Source: Alkalihalobacillus sp047302405 (lineage in GTDB: Bacteria; Bacillota; Bacilli; Bacillales; Bacillaceae_D). From it: a stretch of 64,000 nucleotides of DNA. The notes beneath the pieces were generated by a model that was given only the letters and a program-made list of their open reading frames with translations, was not told the DNA's origin and did no database searches. This document shows, one piece after another, positions 17,953-26,774 of this stretch. Location: the NCBI RefSeq assembly GCF_047302405.1, contig NZ_CP154853.1, positions 1,240,001 through 1,304,000 of the forward strand. Direction: 5' to 3'. A program made the translations under genes and the position numbers. Within the stretch, counting starts at the first letter, position 1; each line of letters starts with the position of its first letter.

Positions 17953-18120
17953 TTGATTCACCTCATTTTACTAAATACACTTTTCCTTATTATTATTTGT
18001 ATGTAAAACGCGGAAATTAGTGCCTAACTTTTTTTGTTCGGAAGATTATTCGCTTTTTATTAGTGAAGTATGATAAAATAATCTATTGCAAAGAAGAAAC
18101 GGATGAAAGTAGGAAAAATG

Positions 18121-19485
18121 ATGAAAACAAATAATTTTAAGCGCTTCGATTTAAAGCCTTATTTAATTGAATCGCTTAATGAGCAAAATATTTTAATGCC
18201 GACAGAAATTCAGGAGCGTTTAATTCCAGCGATTTATAATGGGCATGATGTGATCGGACAATCGCAAACAGGAACAGGTAAAACATTAGCGTTTTTATTG
18301 CCATTATTAAATAGATTGGACGAATCAAGGGATGAAGTCCAAGCGATTATTACGGCACCTACAAGGGAGCTTGCCAGTCAGCTTTTTGAGGAATTAAAAA
18401 AATTAATAGACCATTCTCCAGAAACAGCGAGTGTTAAAGCGAAGCTACTTGTCGGTGGTACAGACAAACAGCGGGCAATGGACGGCTTAAAACAGCAACC
18501 ACAAATTGTGGTCGGGACGCCAGGACGTATCGCGGATTTAATGAATGAAAATGCTTTAAATGTTTATACAGGCACTGTTTTAATCGTGGATGAAGCCGAT
18601 CAAATGCTTGATATGGGCTTTATTGAAGATGTCGATAAAGTCGCTTCAAGAATGGCAGCGAAGTTACAGATGCTTGTATTCTCAGCGACGATTCCAGAGA
18701 AGTTAAAGCCATTTTTGAATAAATATATGGACAACCCTAGACATGTACAAGTAGAACCAAAGCATGTGACTGCAACGACAATTGAACATCGAATTGTGGC
18801 ATTAAGACATCGTGACAAACTTTCTTTTGTAGCAGAATTAGCAGAATCATTTAATCCTTATTTTGCGATTGTTTTCACAAGCACAAAGGAAGAAGCAGAT
18901 GCAGTTACAAATGCGATGATTTCAGCGGGGCTCAATGTAGGACGTTTGCACGGGGGGTTACAGCCGCGTGAACGTAAACAAGTGATGAGACAAGTGAATG
19001 ATTTGAAATTCCAGTACCTTGTCGCAACTGATTTAGCAGCACGAGGGATTGATATTAAAGGTGTCAGTCATATTATTAATTACTCATTACCAAACGACCT
19101 TGATTTTTATATTCACCGTGTGGGTCGGACAGGCCGTGCAGGGGCAGAAGGTATTGCCTACACGATTTATGATCTATCTGATCAACAAGCTGTTGAAAAG
19201 TTAATCGGAAAAGGCATCACCTTTACTTATTATGATTTCAAAAAAGGTGAGTGGACAAAGCTTGATAAACCACCACTAGGTGTGCCAGGGAAACGGGCTC
19301 CTAAGCGTAAAGGTCAAGAAGCGGAAACATCTCAGAAAAGAAAAGAGACGAAAACGGTAGTCAATACAGGCGGAAAAGCAAAAGCAAAACCGAAAAAAGT
19401 AAAACCAGCCTATAAGAAAAAAGCTCGCTTTAAAAAGGATAAAGAAGACCAGCGTCAAAGAAGAATTTCAAAGAAAAAGAAATAA
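18121..19485 (+). CDS. cshB: DEAD-box RNA helicase CshB
   Basis: An ATP-dependent RNA helicase linked to cold adaptation and RNA turnover in bacilli. The 454-aa product has all core motifs: Q-motif region, AQTGTGKT-type motif I (SQTGTGKT), PTRELA, TPGR, VDEADQMLD, SAT, HGGLQPRERKQ, ATDLAARGID and HRVGRTGRAG. A very basic tail (KAKPKKVKPAYKKKARFKKDKEDQRQRR) probably binds RNA. The start at 18121 is chosen for the 7-base spacing from AAAGTAGG; ATGs at 18118 and 18103 are in frame. Confidence 0.95.
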   Translation: MKTNNFKRFDLKPYLIESLNEQNILMPTEIQERLIPAIYNGHDVIGQSQTGTGKTLAFLLPLLNRLDESRDEVQAIITAPTRELASQLFEELKKLIDHSPETASVKAKLLVGGTDKQRAMDGLKQQPQIVVGTPGRIADLMNENALNVYTGTVLIVDEADQMLDMGFIEDVDKVASRMAAKLQMLVFSATIPEKLKPFLNKYMDNPRHVQVEPKHVTATTIEHRIVALRHRDKLSFVAELAESFNPYFAIVFTSTKEEADAVTNAMISAGLNVGRLHGGLQPRERKQVMRQVNDLKFQYLVATDLAARGIDIKGVSHIINYSLPNDLDFYIHRVGRTGRAGAEGIAYTIYDLSDQQAVEKLIGKGITFTYYDFKKGEWTKLDKPPLGVPGKRAPKRKGQEAETSQKRKETKTVVNTGGKAKAKPKKVKPAYKKKARFKKDKEDQRQRRISKKKK

Positions 19486-19512
19486 ATCAGCAATCTAGAA
19501 GGGGAGATGGAG

Positions 19513-20405
19513 ATGACGATAAAGTTAGGTTCTCATGTATCAATGAATGGAAAAAAATGCTACTTGGAGCTAGTGAAGAAGCGTTATCCTATGGAGCAAA
19601 CACATTTATGATCTATACAGGTGCCCCGCAAAATACACGACGTAAACCAATTGAAGAATTAAACATCGAGGCTGGTTTTGCTCATATGCAGGAGCATGGA
19701 ATGTCCGATATTGTCGTACATGCCCCGTACATTATTAATATTGGTAACTCTGTCAAACCTGAAACATTTGAGTTAGGTGTTAACTTCCTTCGTTCGGAAA
19801 TTGAACGTACGGAGGCATTGGGCTCAAAACAAATCGTGCTTCATCCTGGGGCACATGTTCAAGCTGGAGTAGATGCAGGAATTGATAAAATTATCGAAGG
19901 TTTAAATGAAGTGTTAACAGAGGGTGGTCCTGTGCAAATCGCTTTAGAGACAATGGCAGGGAAAGGTTCAGAATGTGGGCGTAACTTTGAAGAATTAGCT
20001 CGTATTTTTGATGGAGTAAAAAGAAATGACCGTTTGTCGGTCTGTTTTGATACTTGTCATACTCATGATGCAGGCTATGCGATCAATGAAGATTTTGATA
20101 GTGTCTTAAATGAATTTGATAAAATCATTGGAATTGATCGACTAAAAGTGCTTCATATTAATGATAGTAAAAATGTTCAAGGAGCGGCAAAAGATCGCCA
20201 CGAAAATATTGGTTTCGGTCATATCGGTTTTGAGGCTCTTCACAAAATTGTTCATCATCCACAATTAACGGATGTACCTAAAATTTTAGAAACTCCTTTT
20301 GTCGGTGAGGACAAGAAAAATAAAAAGGCCCCTTATAAATTCGAAATTGAAATGTTACGTGCTGGAAAATTTGATGAAGATTTTCGAAATAAAATGTTTC
20401 AATAA
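19513..20405 (+). CDS. nfo: Endonuclease IV, with apparent -1 frameshift
   Basis: Endonuclease IV cleaves DNA at abasic sites. From the ATG at 19513 (after GGGGAG) the frame reads MTIKLGSHVSMNGKK, the expected N-terminus, then derails at a run of seven A's (19551-19557) and stops at 19609-19611. One extra A would continue into MLLGASEEALSYGANTF and the rest of a normal protein: HAPYIIN, LHPGAH, ETMAGKG, FDTCHTHDAGY, INDSKN, RHENIGFGHIG, LETP. The zinc ligands are all in the downstream part. An ATG at 19557 gives a 282-aa product that lacks the first beta strand. Possible causes are a sequencing error in the homopolymer, a real mutation, or slippage. Confidence 0.85.
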
Positions 20406-20419
20406 ACAATAAAAAGGGT

Positions 20420-20452
20420 AAAGCTACTGGGTGTTCTCAGTAGCTTTTTTTT
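20420..20452 (+). terminator. Terminator after nfo
   Basis: AAAGCTACTG (20420-20429) pairs with CAGTAGCTTT (20438-20447), with a T-run to 20452. Confidence 0.9.
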
Positions 20453-20510
20453 AATAGTGTTTTGTTACGGAAAGGGCGAAACAAAAAACAAAAGGGAAGT
20501 CAGTAGAAAA

Positions 20511-20711
20511 GGCCAGCGAAAAAGTCTTATTTTTACCTTCAACTGGGAAAAATCTTAAACCACTAGGATATTTATTAGATACCCCATCATGACTTCAGTA
20601 GGTTTTTCTTCGGTCAAAACGGAGCGATCGGAATGCCCGGAGGCTCGACACCCGCGGAGTAAGCTAACAAATGGGACCCTATTTTAACGAGTAGACCCTT
20701 TTTCAGTGACT
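20511..20711. repeat. Miniature element copy B (degenerate)
   Basis: GGCCAGCGAAAAAGTC at the left and CTTTTTCAGTGACTTC at the right resemble the inverted ends of the elements at 34963-35250 and 58071-58347. Inside are AAACGGAGCG, CCCGGAGGCTCGACACCCGC and GGAGTAAGCTAAC, shortened and mutated versions of their core. No flanking duplication is visible, so it looks like an old copy. Confidence 0.65.
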
Positions 20712-20764
20712 TCTTTTGTTATGGAGGTGAACAATAGTGGATACTTTCAATGAATGAAAATGCC

Positions 20765-21028
20765 TTATAAGTATTGATTAAATTGTTGCATAAGTTGTTG
20801 GACAACATTAGCGACATAGGGATCTATTTCGGTTTGCAGACGGTTAAGTATACGATGGATTTGTTCAGTGTTTGCAACATTAATCTTTTCTGAACGGATA
20901 ATTTGAATAACCTGGTTGGCTTGTTGCTCGTTCAAAGGAATTTGATATTGTTGGGATAATTGAAGAAGCTCTGTGCTACTTAATGAATTAACCTTATGAT
21001 TAATAAGCTGTTGCATAATTGGATTCAT
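20765..21028 (-). CDS. yqfT: DUF2624 family protein YqfT
   Basis: An 87-aa helical protein (MNPIMQQLINHKVNSLSSTELLQLSQQYQIPLNEQQANQVI...) that I match to DUF2624/YqfT, which follows nfo in B. subtilis. The function is unknown. The frame continues upstream to 21067, but GAGGAGG ten bases before the ATG at 21028 supports the shorter form. It ends in a Gln-rich VVQQLMQQFNQYL helix. Confidence 0.75.
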   Translation of the reverse strand: MNPIMQQLINHKVNSLSSTELLQLSQQYQIPLNEQQANQVIQIIRSEKINVANTEQIHRILNRLQTEIDPYVANVVQQLMQQFNQYL

Positions 21029-21229
21029 GCTAAAACATCCTCCTCTATAAAAAACAAGATGTTTCATTATATGACGTTAAAATAAAAATGTGAATAAAAA
21101 AAGGATATCATTCTAGTTATCTCGAATATTTCACAATGAGAAAAAATTGACAATTTATTTTAAACATTTTTTAGGTGTGACATATTTTTATAAATCCAGG
21201 AAGAAGAGATTAAGGGGAGAGGCCTCTTT

Positions 21230-22354
21230 ATGGAAAATCAACATACGTATAGTCAAGTTGCCCCTAAAGGCAGTAACCGAACGGTGGATGAACCAACAAG
21301 TGAGAAATACCCTTACCCTCCACATGAAATTTGGGAGATGGACAAATCCGATAACTTGATGTATATAGAAGAAATTGGAATACCATTTATAAAAGTTGAC
21401 ACTCAATATCATATAAAGAAGTGGAATCAAATGTTTTTGGATATCGTTGATGTGACAAAATCCGAATTAATTTATGAACGCCTTGATCATTTAGCCGACC
21501 AATCATTTGTAATGGAGCAAATTTATGACTTAATGAATCAAGCTCTGCAGACAGGGAAAGTAGAATTGACGACCTTTGAGGATAAAGAATCGCTCATTCA
21601 TTTACGTGCCTTGCCACTTCTAGAAGCGAATGCTATTTATATTTTGTTAGAAGATCGTTCTTTACAAAAACAATTTGAGAACTTATTAACGTTCCATCAC
21701 CAAATGGAAGCTGTGTCCCATATTGCAGCAGGAGTGGCTCATGAATTAAGGAACCCTCTTTCAGTGATCAAAGGGTTTTTTCAATTAGCCCAATTAACGA
21801 ATGAATATCAGAAATATTATGATACGATTTTAGCTGAGTTAAACCGCATGAATGTTATTATCGAGGATTTTTTATCCGTATCACGAAGAAAAATGGAACG
21901 TAAGCTTCAATCGCCCATGCATATTATGAAGTCATTAGTAGAAATTATGAAAGCGGAATGTTTATTGCATAATGTAGAGTTTTCTATGCATTTAAAGGAA
22001 ACGCCTCAATTTATTAATGTGAATGAATCGATTATCAAACAGATTATGTTAAACTTACTCCGCAATTCAATTGAAGCCTTTGGAAAATCGAATAACAATC
22101 GAACATTCGAGATTAGAACGTTAATTGAAAATGAGCATTACATCATATTTGTTAAAGATAACGGAAAGGGCATGCCAAAAGAAGTTTTACAACAATTAGG
22201 AAAGCCTTTTTTTACAACAAAAGAAACCGGCACTGGTATTGGGATACCCTTATGTAAAAAGATGATTGAAGACCATGGAGGAAGCTTTAAAATTGAAAGT
22301 ACCTTTAATGTTGGGACGACCGTGATCTTAACGATTCCGTTGATTGAGCATTAA
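21230..22354 (+). CDS. Orphan sensor histidine kinase, sporulation-kinase type
   Basis: A 374-aa soluble kinase: a PAS-like sensor (about residues 45-150, MYIEEIGIPFIKVDTQYHIKKWNQMF), then the HisKA box SHIAAGVAHELRNPLSVIKGF with H171, and a HATPase domain (LNLLRNSIEA, VKDNGKGMP, TGTGIGIPLCKKMIEDHGG). No membrane segment and no adjacent response regulator. This layout matches the KinA/KinE phosphorelay kinases that phosphorylate Spo0F, but the partner is inferred. AAGGGGAGAGG precedes the ATG. Confidence 0.88.
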   Translation: MENQHTYSQVAPKGSNRTVDEPTSEKYPYPPHEIWEMDKSDNLMYIEEIGIPFIKVDTQYHIKKWNQMFLDIVDVTKSELIYERLDHLADQSFVMEQIYDLMNQALQTGKVELTTFEDKESLIHLRALPLLEANAIYILLEDRSLQKQFENLLTFHHQMEAVSHIAAGVAHELRNPLSVIKGFFQLAQLTNEYQKYYDTILAELNRMNVIIEDFLSVSRRKMERKLQSPMHIMKSLVEIMKAECLLHNVEFSMHLKETPQFINVNESIIKQIMLNLLRNSIEAFGKSNNNRTFEIRTLIENEHYIIFVKDNGKGMPKEVLQQLGKPFFTTKETGTGIGIPLCKKMIEDHGGSFKIESTFNVGTTVILTIPLIEH

Positions 22355-22383
22355 TCTTTTGTTTAAAGACCGATACTTTTAGT

Positions 22384-22416
22384 AGCCGAGGAGACAACTG
22401 AGCTCTTCGGTTTATT
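22384..22416 (+). terminator. Probable terminator after the kinase gene
   Basis: CCGAGGAG and CTCTTCGG form an 8-bp stem with one G-U pair and a 9-base loop, followed by TTTATTT, about 35 bases after the kinase stop. Confidence 0.6.
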
Positions 22417-22679
22417 TAAATTGATTCTATAATTAACCAATTAAATGGAAAGTACCACATATTAAGAGAGAAATTCCCACCTGAAATTAAGAAATTAAGA
22501 GTATTTGGGAGCAAACGGAGGGGATTTGCTAAGATATGATTTGTTTGAATTGCTCAGAACCTAAAAATCAATCGATTACCATAGATAAAGCGGATATTAA
22601 TGGTTGAGAAAGAACTAGTCTTTTTGTATGATAAGTAGCGTTGTAAGAATAAATACCTGCATTAATTGGAGGGGATTTT
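22417..22679 (+). other. Intergenic region before the transglycosylase
   Basis: Part of a 325-base gap. It holds a 23-codon frame starting MICLNCSEPKNQ after a distant GGAGGGG, too short and poorly spaced to call, and the strong ribosome binding site of the next gene at its end. Nothing else was recognised. Confidence 0.35.
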
Positions 22680-23381
22680 TTGAAATTAAAACTATTAGTA
22701 AGTTTAACGCTATTGTTTATGGTTATAATCGGATTTTTCGTTGTTCAAAATAAACAACTTAAAGATAGAGTATTTCAAGCTGAAGTGAAAAAAGAAGAAT
22801 TACAAATGGAACAAGAAATGGCTGAGATGAGGCAGTATTTTTCCACCCAACCTGTTGAATCAAATATTGTGCACGATTACCATACTTGGGTACAATCAAA
22901 AGAATTAGCTGAGCAGTTTTATGAAGATAGTGACGGGAAATTTGAAATGGAATGGGGTTTATTTCTAGGTGAAGTGGCCCAGCAAAAAGAAATTGATCCT
23001 TATATCGTGTACGAGCTTTTACGTACAGAGACAGGTGATACGTTTGATCCGAATCTAGTTGGCCCTGAAACGAAATATGGAAAAGCGTATGGTATGGCAC
23101 AGTTTATGAAAAATACAGCTCCTTGGATTGCGGAGATGGCGGGACTTGAATATAAAGATGAATTATTATTTGATCCATTATTTTCAATTCAATTATCCAT
23201 TGAGTATTTAAGTTTTCTTTATGACCGTTATGACAACTGGGACTATGCATTAACAGCCTATCATCGTGGAATGTATGGGTTAGAGGCTTATATTAAAGAA
23301 AATGGTCATGCTGAGAGTTGGTATGCCGTTGAAATTCAAGATAATGCCAATCAATTTGAGCAAGTCGTCTTTAATGATTAG
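22680..23381 (+). CDS. Membrane-anchored lytic transglycosylase
   Basis: A peptidoglycan-cleaving SLT-type protein, 233 aa. It has an N-terminal membrane anchor (residues 3-22), a short coiled coil (Lys/Glu-rich, 24-50) and a C-terminal SLT domain: LLRTETGDTFDPNLVGP with the catalytic Glu, KAYGMAQFMKNTA, LSIEYLSFLYDRYDNWDYALTAYHRG. The start is TTG at 22680, five bases after GGAGGGGA. It is monocistronic by spacing. Confidence 0.88.
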   Translation: MKLKLLVSLTLLFMVIIGFFVVQNKQLKDRVFQAEVKKEELQMEQEMAEMRQYFSTQPVESNIVHDYHTWVQSKELAEQFYEDSDGKFEMEWGLFLGEVAQQKEIDPYIVYELLRTETGDTFDPNLVGPETKYGKAYGMAQFMKNTAPWIAEMAGLEYKDELLFDPLFSIQLSIEYLSFLYDRYDNWDYALTAYHRGMYGLEAYIKENGHAESWYAVEIQDNANQFEQVVFND

Positions 23382-23528
23382 TGGTTTTCAGTGGCTGTAG
23401 ACTAGTAGCTTTCTTTTGAGTATTTCACTATGGGTTGTACTTCGTGAGTTTAGACTGAGCTTATTAGACCTTATGTAGTTTTTAGATATAACACAATCTT
23501 TTACAAAACAGGATATAATTGAGAGAAT

Positions 23529-23567
23529 AGACCGCATAAGGTAAATCCTTTTGTGGTTTTTTCATGA
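23529..23567 (+). terminator. Terminator-like hairpin upstream of the zinc operon
   Basis: ACCGCATAAGG pairs with CCTTTTGTGGT (one mismatch) and is followed by TTTTTT. It may end transcripts from the transglycosylase gene. A TATAAT at 23514-23519 lies only 15 bases upstream but has no convincing -35. Confidence 0.6.
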
Positions 23568-23593
23568 GTTTAACAGAAAATAAATTAATTTAG

Positions 23594-23622
23594 TTGGAAT
23601 GGGCGTTCAAATCCATTATAAT
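23594..23622 (+). promoter_or_regulatory. Promoter of the zinc uptake operon
   Basis: TTGGAA (23594-23599), a 17-base spacer and a perfect TATAAT (23617-23622) lie 60 bases before the ABC ATPase gene. Confidence 0.75.
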
Positions 23623-23635
23623 ATATAGGGATTGT

Positions 23636-23656
23636 AAATCGGAATCATTCTTAAAG
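23636..23656 (+). promoter_or_regulatory. Probable Zur box
   Basis: AAATCGGAATCATTCTTAAAG resembles the Bacillus Zur operator AAATCGTAATNATTACGATTT in its left half and core (AATCATT). It lies just downstream of the expected transcription start of the zinc operon, where Zur-Zn binding would block transcription. The zur gene is the last gene of the same operon. Confidence 0.65.
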
Positions 23657-23680
23657 GTAATCTAATGAGGAGGCTTTTTC

Positions 23681-24457
23681 ATGAGTCAGAAAAAAACAGA
23701 AGTATATGCCCCGATTGATATAGAATCTGTTTCATTTCGTTATGGACAACAAAATGTTTTAGAAAATATATCAATGAAAATCGAAAAAGGCTCATTTTTA
23801 GGTCTTGTTGGCCCAAATGGGTCTGGTAAATCAACCTTAATTAAAATCATCCTAGGCTTATTAAAACCACAAGATGGTCAAGTGCGATTGTTTGGTGAAA
23901 GAATTGAGAAGTTTCAACAATGGGATAAAATTGGCTTTGTTTCGCAAAAAGCGAATAGTTTTAATAGTGGGTTCCCTGCTACTGTATTTGAAGTCGTTTC
24001 GATGGGGCTATTTGGAAAAATAGGCTTGTTTCGTTTTTTAAATAAACACCATAAAAGAAAAGTAGTTGAAGCGATTACGAGTGTAGGGATGGAAAAATAT
24101 ATACACCAAAATATTGGGCAACTTTCGGGTGGGCAACAGCAGCGTGTTTTTATCGCTCGTGCTCTAGTAAGTGACCCAGAACTGTTAATTTTAGATGAAC
24201 CGACAGTTGGGGTCGATGTTCAAAGTGTGCAACAATTTTATACGATGTTAAAGAAATTAAATCAAGAGAAGGATATGACACTTTTACTTATCACTCATGA
24301 TATGGGAGCGATGACTGATTATGTGACCGATGTTGCTTGTTTAAATAAAACATTACATTTTCATGGGAATTCAAATGAGTTTGTTACAAATCCTGATTTA
24401 TCAAGTATTTATGGTCATGATGTTCATATGATTACTCATAATCACGGGGGACATTAA
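23681..24457 (+). CDS. znuC: Zinc ABC transporter ATP-binding protein
   Basis: The ATPase of a ZnuABC/AdcCB-type zinc importer, 258 aa: Walker A GPNGSGKST, Q-loop SQKA, signature LSGGQQQR, Walker B LLILDEP and switch His in LLITHDMG. It ends in a His-rich tail (HDVHMITHNHGGH) that may bind metal. GAGGAGG precedes the ATG. It is the first gene of the operon with two permeases and zur; no substrate-binding protein gene is present here. Confidence 0.92.
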   Translation: MSQKKTEVYAPIDIESVSFRYGQQNVLENISMKIEKGSFLGLVGPNGSGKSTLIKIILGLLKPQDGQVRLFGERIEKFQQWDKIGFVSQKANSFNSGFPATVFEVVSMGLFGKIGLFRFLNKHHKRKVVEAITSVGMEKYIHQNIGQLSGGQQQRVFIARALVSDPELLILDEPTVGVDVQSVQQFYTMLKKLNQEKDMTLLLITHDMGAMTDYVTDVACLNKTLHFHGNSNEFVTNPDLSSIYGHDVHMITHNHGGH

Positions 24458-24458
24458 A

Positions 24459-25325
24459 ATGTTAGAAGCTTTTTTTCGGTATGAGTTTTTACAAAATGCC
24501 CTACTGACTGGAATCATGGTCGGTTTTTTGGCACCGATATTAGGTGTTTTTCTCGTTGTTCGCAGATTATCGCTAATTGCAGATGCCTTGTCCCATATTA
24601 CGTTGTCAGGGATTGCAGCTAGTTTACTTTTAGGAAATTATTTCGCTTTTTTTCAAATGTTAAACCCGCTTTATATGGGGATGGCTTTTTCGGTTGGTGG
24701 AGCTTTATTAATTGAAAAGCTTCGTTCGGCTTACACGTACTATAAAGAAGTAGCCATACCGATTATTTTATCTGCAGGGATCGGTCTGGGTGTTTTATTT
24801 ATTTCATTAGCGGATGGTTTTAATAATGATTTGTTTAATTATCTTTTTGGTAGTGTGATTGCCGTTAGTCGTTCAGATGTTTGGACGATCCTGTTTATTT
24901 CGATTATTGTTATGATTGTCCTTATTTTATTTTATAAAGAATTATTCTTTTTATCTTTTGATGAAGAACAAGCTGTTGTTAGTGGTTTGAATCATCGTTT
25001 TTTCCACATTATATTTATCATCATCGTTGCTTTAGTCATTGCCGTTTCGATGAGGGTCGTTGGGATTTTGCTTGTCTCTTCGTTGATGACTTTACCAGTA
25101 GCTGCCGCCATGAGGTTTGCGAGAGGCTTTAAACAGATGTTTATTTATTCGGTTATTTTTTCGCAAATCTCAGTTATTGGCGGATTGATGGTTGCTTTTC
25201 AATTAGACTTAGCACCTGGTGGAACCATCGTTCTCCTTGCTGTCTGTATTTTTATGCTCTCCGTATTTATTCATAAGTTTAGGTCAGGGAAGGTCGTACA
25301 AAGGAAAATAGTTAGGGAAGTTTGA
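24459..25325 (+). CDS. znuB: Zinc ABC transporter permease, copy 1
   Basis: An ABC-3 family permease, 288 aa, with about eight membrane helices. Family features include LGVFLVVRRLSLIADALSHITLSGIAAS and VGILLVSSLMTLPVAAAMRFARGFK. The ATG at 24459 is one base after the ATPase stop. It is clearly paralogous to the next gene over its full length. Confidence 0.9.
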   Translation: MLEAFFRYEFLQNALLTGIMVGFLAPILGVFLVVRRLSLIADALSHITLSGIAASLLLGNYFAFFQMLNPLYMGMAFSVGGALLIEKLRSAYTYYKEVAIPIILSAGIGLGVLFISLADGFNNDLFNYLFGSVIAVSRSDVWTILFISIIVMIVLILFYKELFFLSFDEEQAVVSGLNHRFFHIIFIIIVALVIAVSMRVVGILLVSSLMTLPVAAAMRFARGFKQMFIYSVIFSQISVIGGLMVAFQLDLAPGGTIVLLAVCIFMLSVFIHKFRSGKVVQRKIVREV

Positions 25326-25405
25326 TAAGCATATGATGATTCATCAGGAAATGGTTTAAATTAAGAGCAAACATTGATAAGATAATGTTTATAGGAGTCA
25401 AAAAA

Positions 25406-26251
25406 ATGGAATGGATTTATCAATTAAATTTTATTGAACGAGGTGTCATTGCAGGAGTTATTATTGCTTTAATTTGCCCGATCATTGGAGCTTTTCTGTT
25501 AGTGCGAAGGGTTTCGATTATATCGGAATCATTGTCTCACATTACATTAACAGGTATTTCTGCAGGTGCATTCCTTGGTGGGACATCGATTTGGTTTGCT
25601 GATTTAAACCCTATGTATATGGGGGTCATTTTTGCTTTAGTCGGTTCTTTATTAATTGAAAAACTTAGGCAGATGTATCCACATTTTCAGGAGTTAGCCA
25701 TTCCAATTATCTTGTCTTCGGGGATTGGGTTAAGTGCCATTTTTATTAGCTTATCAACAAATAGCACTCAAGAATGGTATGCTTACTTATTTGGAAGCAT
25801 TGTGAGTGTAACAGCGGCTGATTTACATTTTATCATCTTAGCAGCTTTTAGCATTTTATTAGTCGTTGTGTTATTTTATAAAGAATTTATTTCGATCTCT
25901 TTTGATTTAGAGCATGCGAAAGTATCAGGTGTTTCTGTGAAGCTAAGTAATTTTATTTTTTCGGTACTTGTAGCCTTAGTGATTTCCATTTCAATGAAGA
26001 TTGTTGGAATTTTACTTGTAGGGGCTTTGATTGTCATACCGGTTGCAACAAGTATTCAATTTACTAAAAGCTTCAAGCAATTAATGGCTTACGGTATTTT
26101 ATTTGCTCAGGCAGCGGTATTCTCAGGTATTTATTTTGCTTATCATTTCCAATTGGCGACAGGTGGTACAATTGTTGTTAGTGCTTTAATGATCTTATTA
26201 GTAGTACTCTTTATTACGAAACAAAAAAGTGCCGTTAAAGTGCATCGGTGA
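25406..26251 (+). CDS. Zinc ABC transporter permease, copy 2
   Basis: A second ABC-3 permease, 281 aa, with the same motifs as its neighbour (GAFLLVRRVSIISESLSHITLTGISAG, MKIVGILLVGALIVIPVATSIQF). The frame opens at 25385, but TAGGAGT before the ATG at 25406 and alignment with copy 1 support this start. The tandem pair could form a heterodimeric channel with one ATPase, or one copy could be regulatory or redundant. Confidence 0.9.
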   Translation: MEWIYQLNFIERGVIAGVIIALICPIIGAFLLVRRVSIISESLSHITLTGISAGAFLGGTSIWFADLNPMYMGVIFALVGSLLIEKLRQMYPHFQELAIPIILSSGIGLSAIFISLSTNSTQEWYAYLFGSIVSVTAADLHFIILAAFSILLVVVLFYKEFISISFDLEHAKVSGVSVKLSNFIFSVLVALVISISMKIVGILLVGALIVIPVATSIQFTKSFKQLMAYGILFAQAAVFSGIYFAYHFQLATGGTIVVSALMILLVVLFITKQKSAVKVHR

Positions 26252-26271
26252 TTGAGCTAGGAGGGATTTAA

Positions 26272-26697
26272 TTGGACATCAATGAAGCGATGAATCGTTT
26301 GAAGGAAAAGGGATATAAACATACAGGGAAAAGAGAAGAGATGCTTCGCCTGTTTTCAGATGAAAAGCGATATATTTCGGCAAAAGATGTTTTAGAGGCA
26401 ATGAATGATTGTTATCCAGGGTTAAGTTTCGATACGATTTATCGGAATTTATCTCTTTTTACGGATTTAGATATATTGGAAACGACAGAATTAGAAGGTG
26501 AAAAACGTTTCCGATTTCGCTGCTCCACTCAGCATCATCATCACCACTTAATTTGTTTGGATTGTGGTAAAACGGCCCATATACAAAGCTGTCCAATGGA
26601 TGGACTTCAACTCCATGCACAGACACCATTTTCTGATTTTGAAGTAACTGGACATAAATTTGAGATTTATGGAAAATGCGGACAGTGTCAGCAGTAG
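26272..26697 (+). CDS. zur: Zinc uptake repressor Zur
   Basis: A Fur-family repressor, 141 aa, with a winged helix (YISAKDVLEAMNDCYPGLSFDTIYRNLSLF) and the metal sites: HHHHHLICLDCGKTAHIQSCP and GHKFEIYGKCGQC, the two CxxC pairs of the structural zinc. The start is TTG at 26272 after CTAGGAGGG. Placement in the zinc ABC operon separates it from Fur and PerR, and implies autoregulation through the upstream Zur box. Confidence 0.92.
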   Translation: MDINEAMNRLKEKGYKHTGKREEMLRLFSDEKRYISAKDVLEAMNDCYPGLSFDTIYRNLSLFTDLDILETTELEGEKRFRFRCSTQHHHHHLICLDCGKTAHIQSCPMDGLQLHAQTPFSDFEVTGHKFEIYGKCGQCQQ

Positions 26698-26719
26698 GCT
26701 CCCTTAATAAGTGAAAGTG

Positions 26720-26771
26720 AAAACGGAAGGACTAAGGTTATCATAATGACCTCAGCCCTTCCGTTTTATTT
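26720..26771. terminator. Bidirectional terminator zur / yqfW
   Basis: AAAACGGAAGG (26720-26730) pairs with CCTTCCGTTTT (26757-26767), with an internal partial stem and T's on both strands, between two convergent genes. Confidence 0.85.
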
Positions 26772-26774
26772 GTT

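Noticed and set aside
22538..22609. A 23-codon frame MICLNCSEPKNQ...
   Set aside because: GGAGGGG is about 12 bases upstream, which is too far, and nothing similar is recognised; kept only as part of the gap description.
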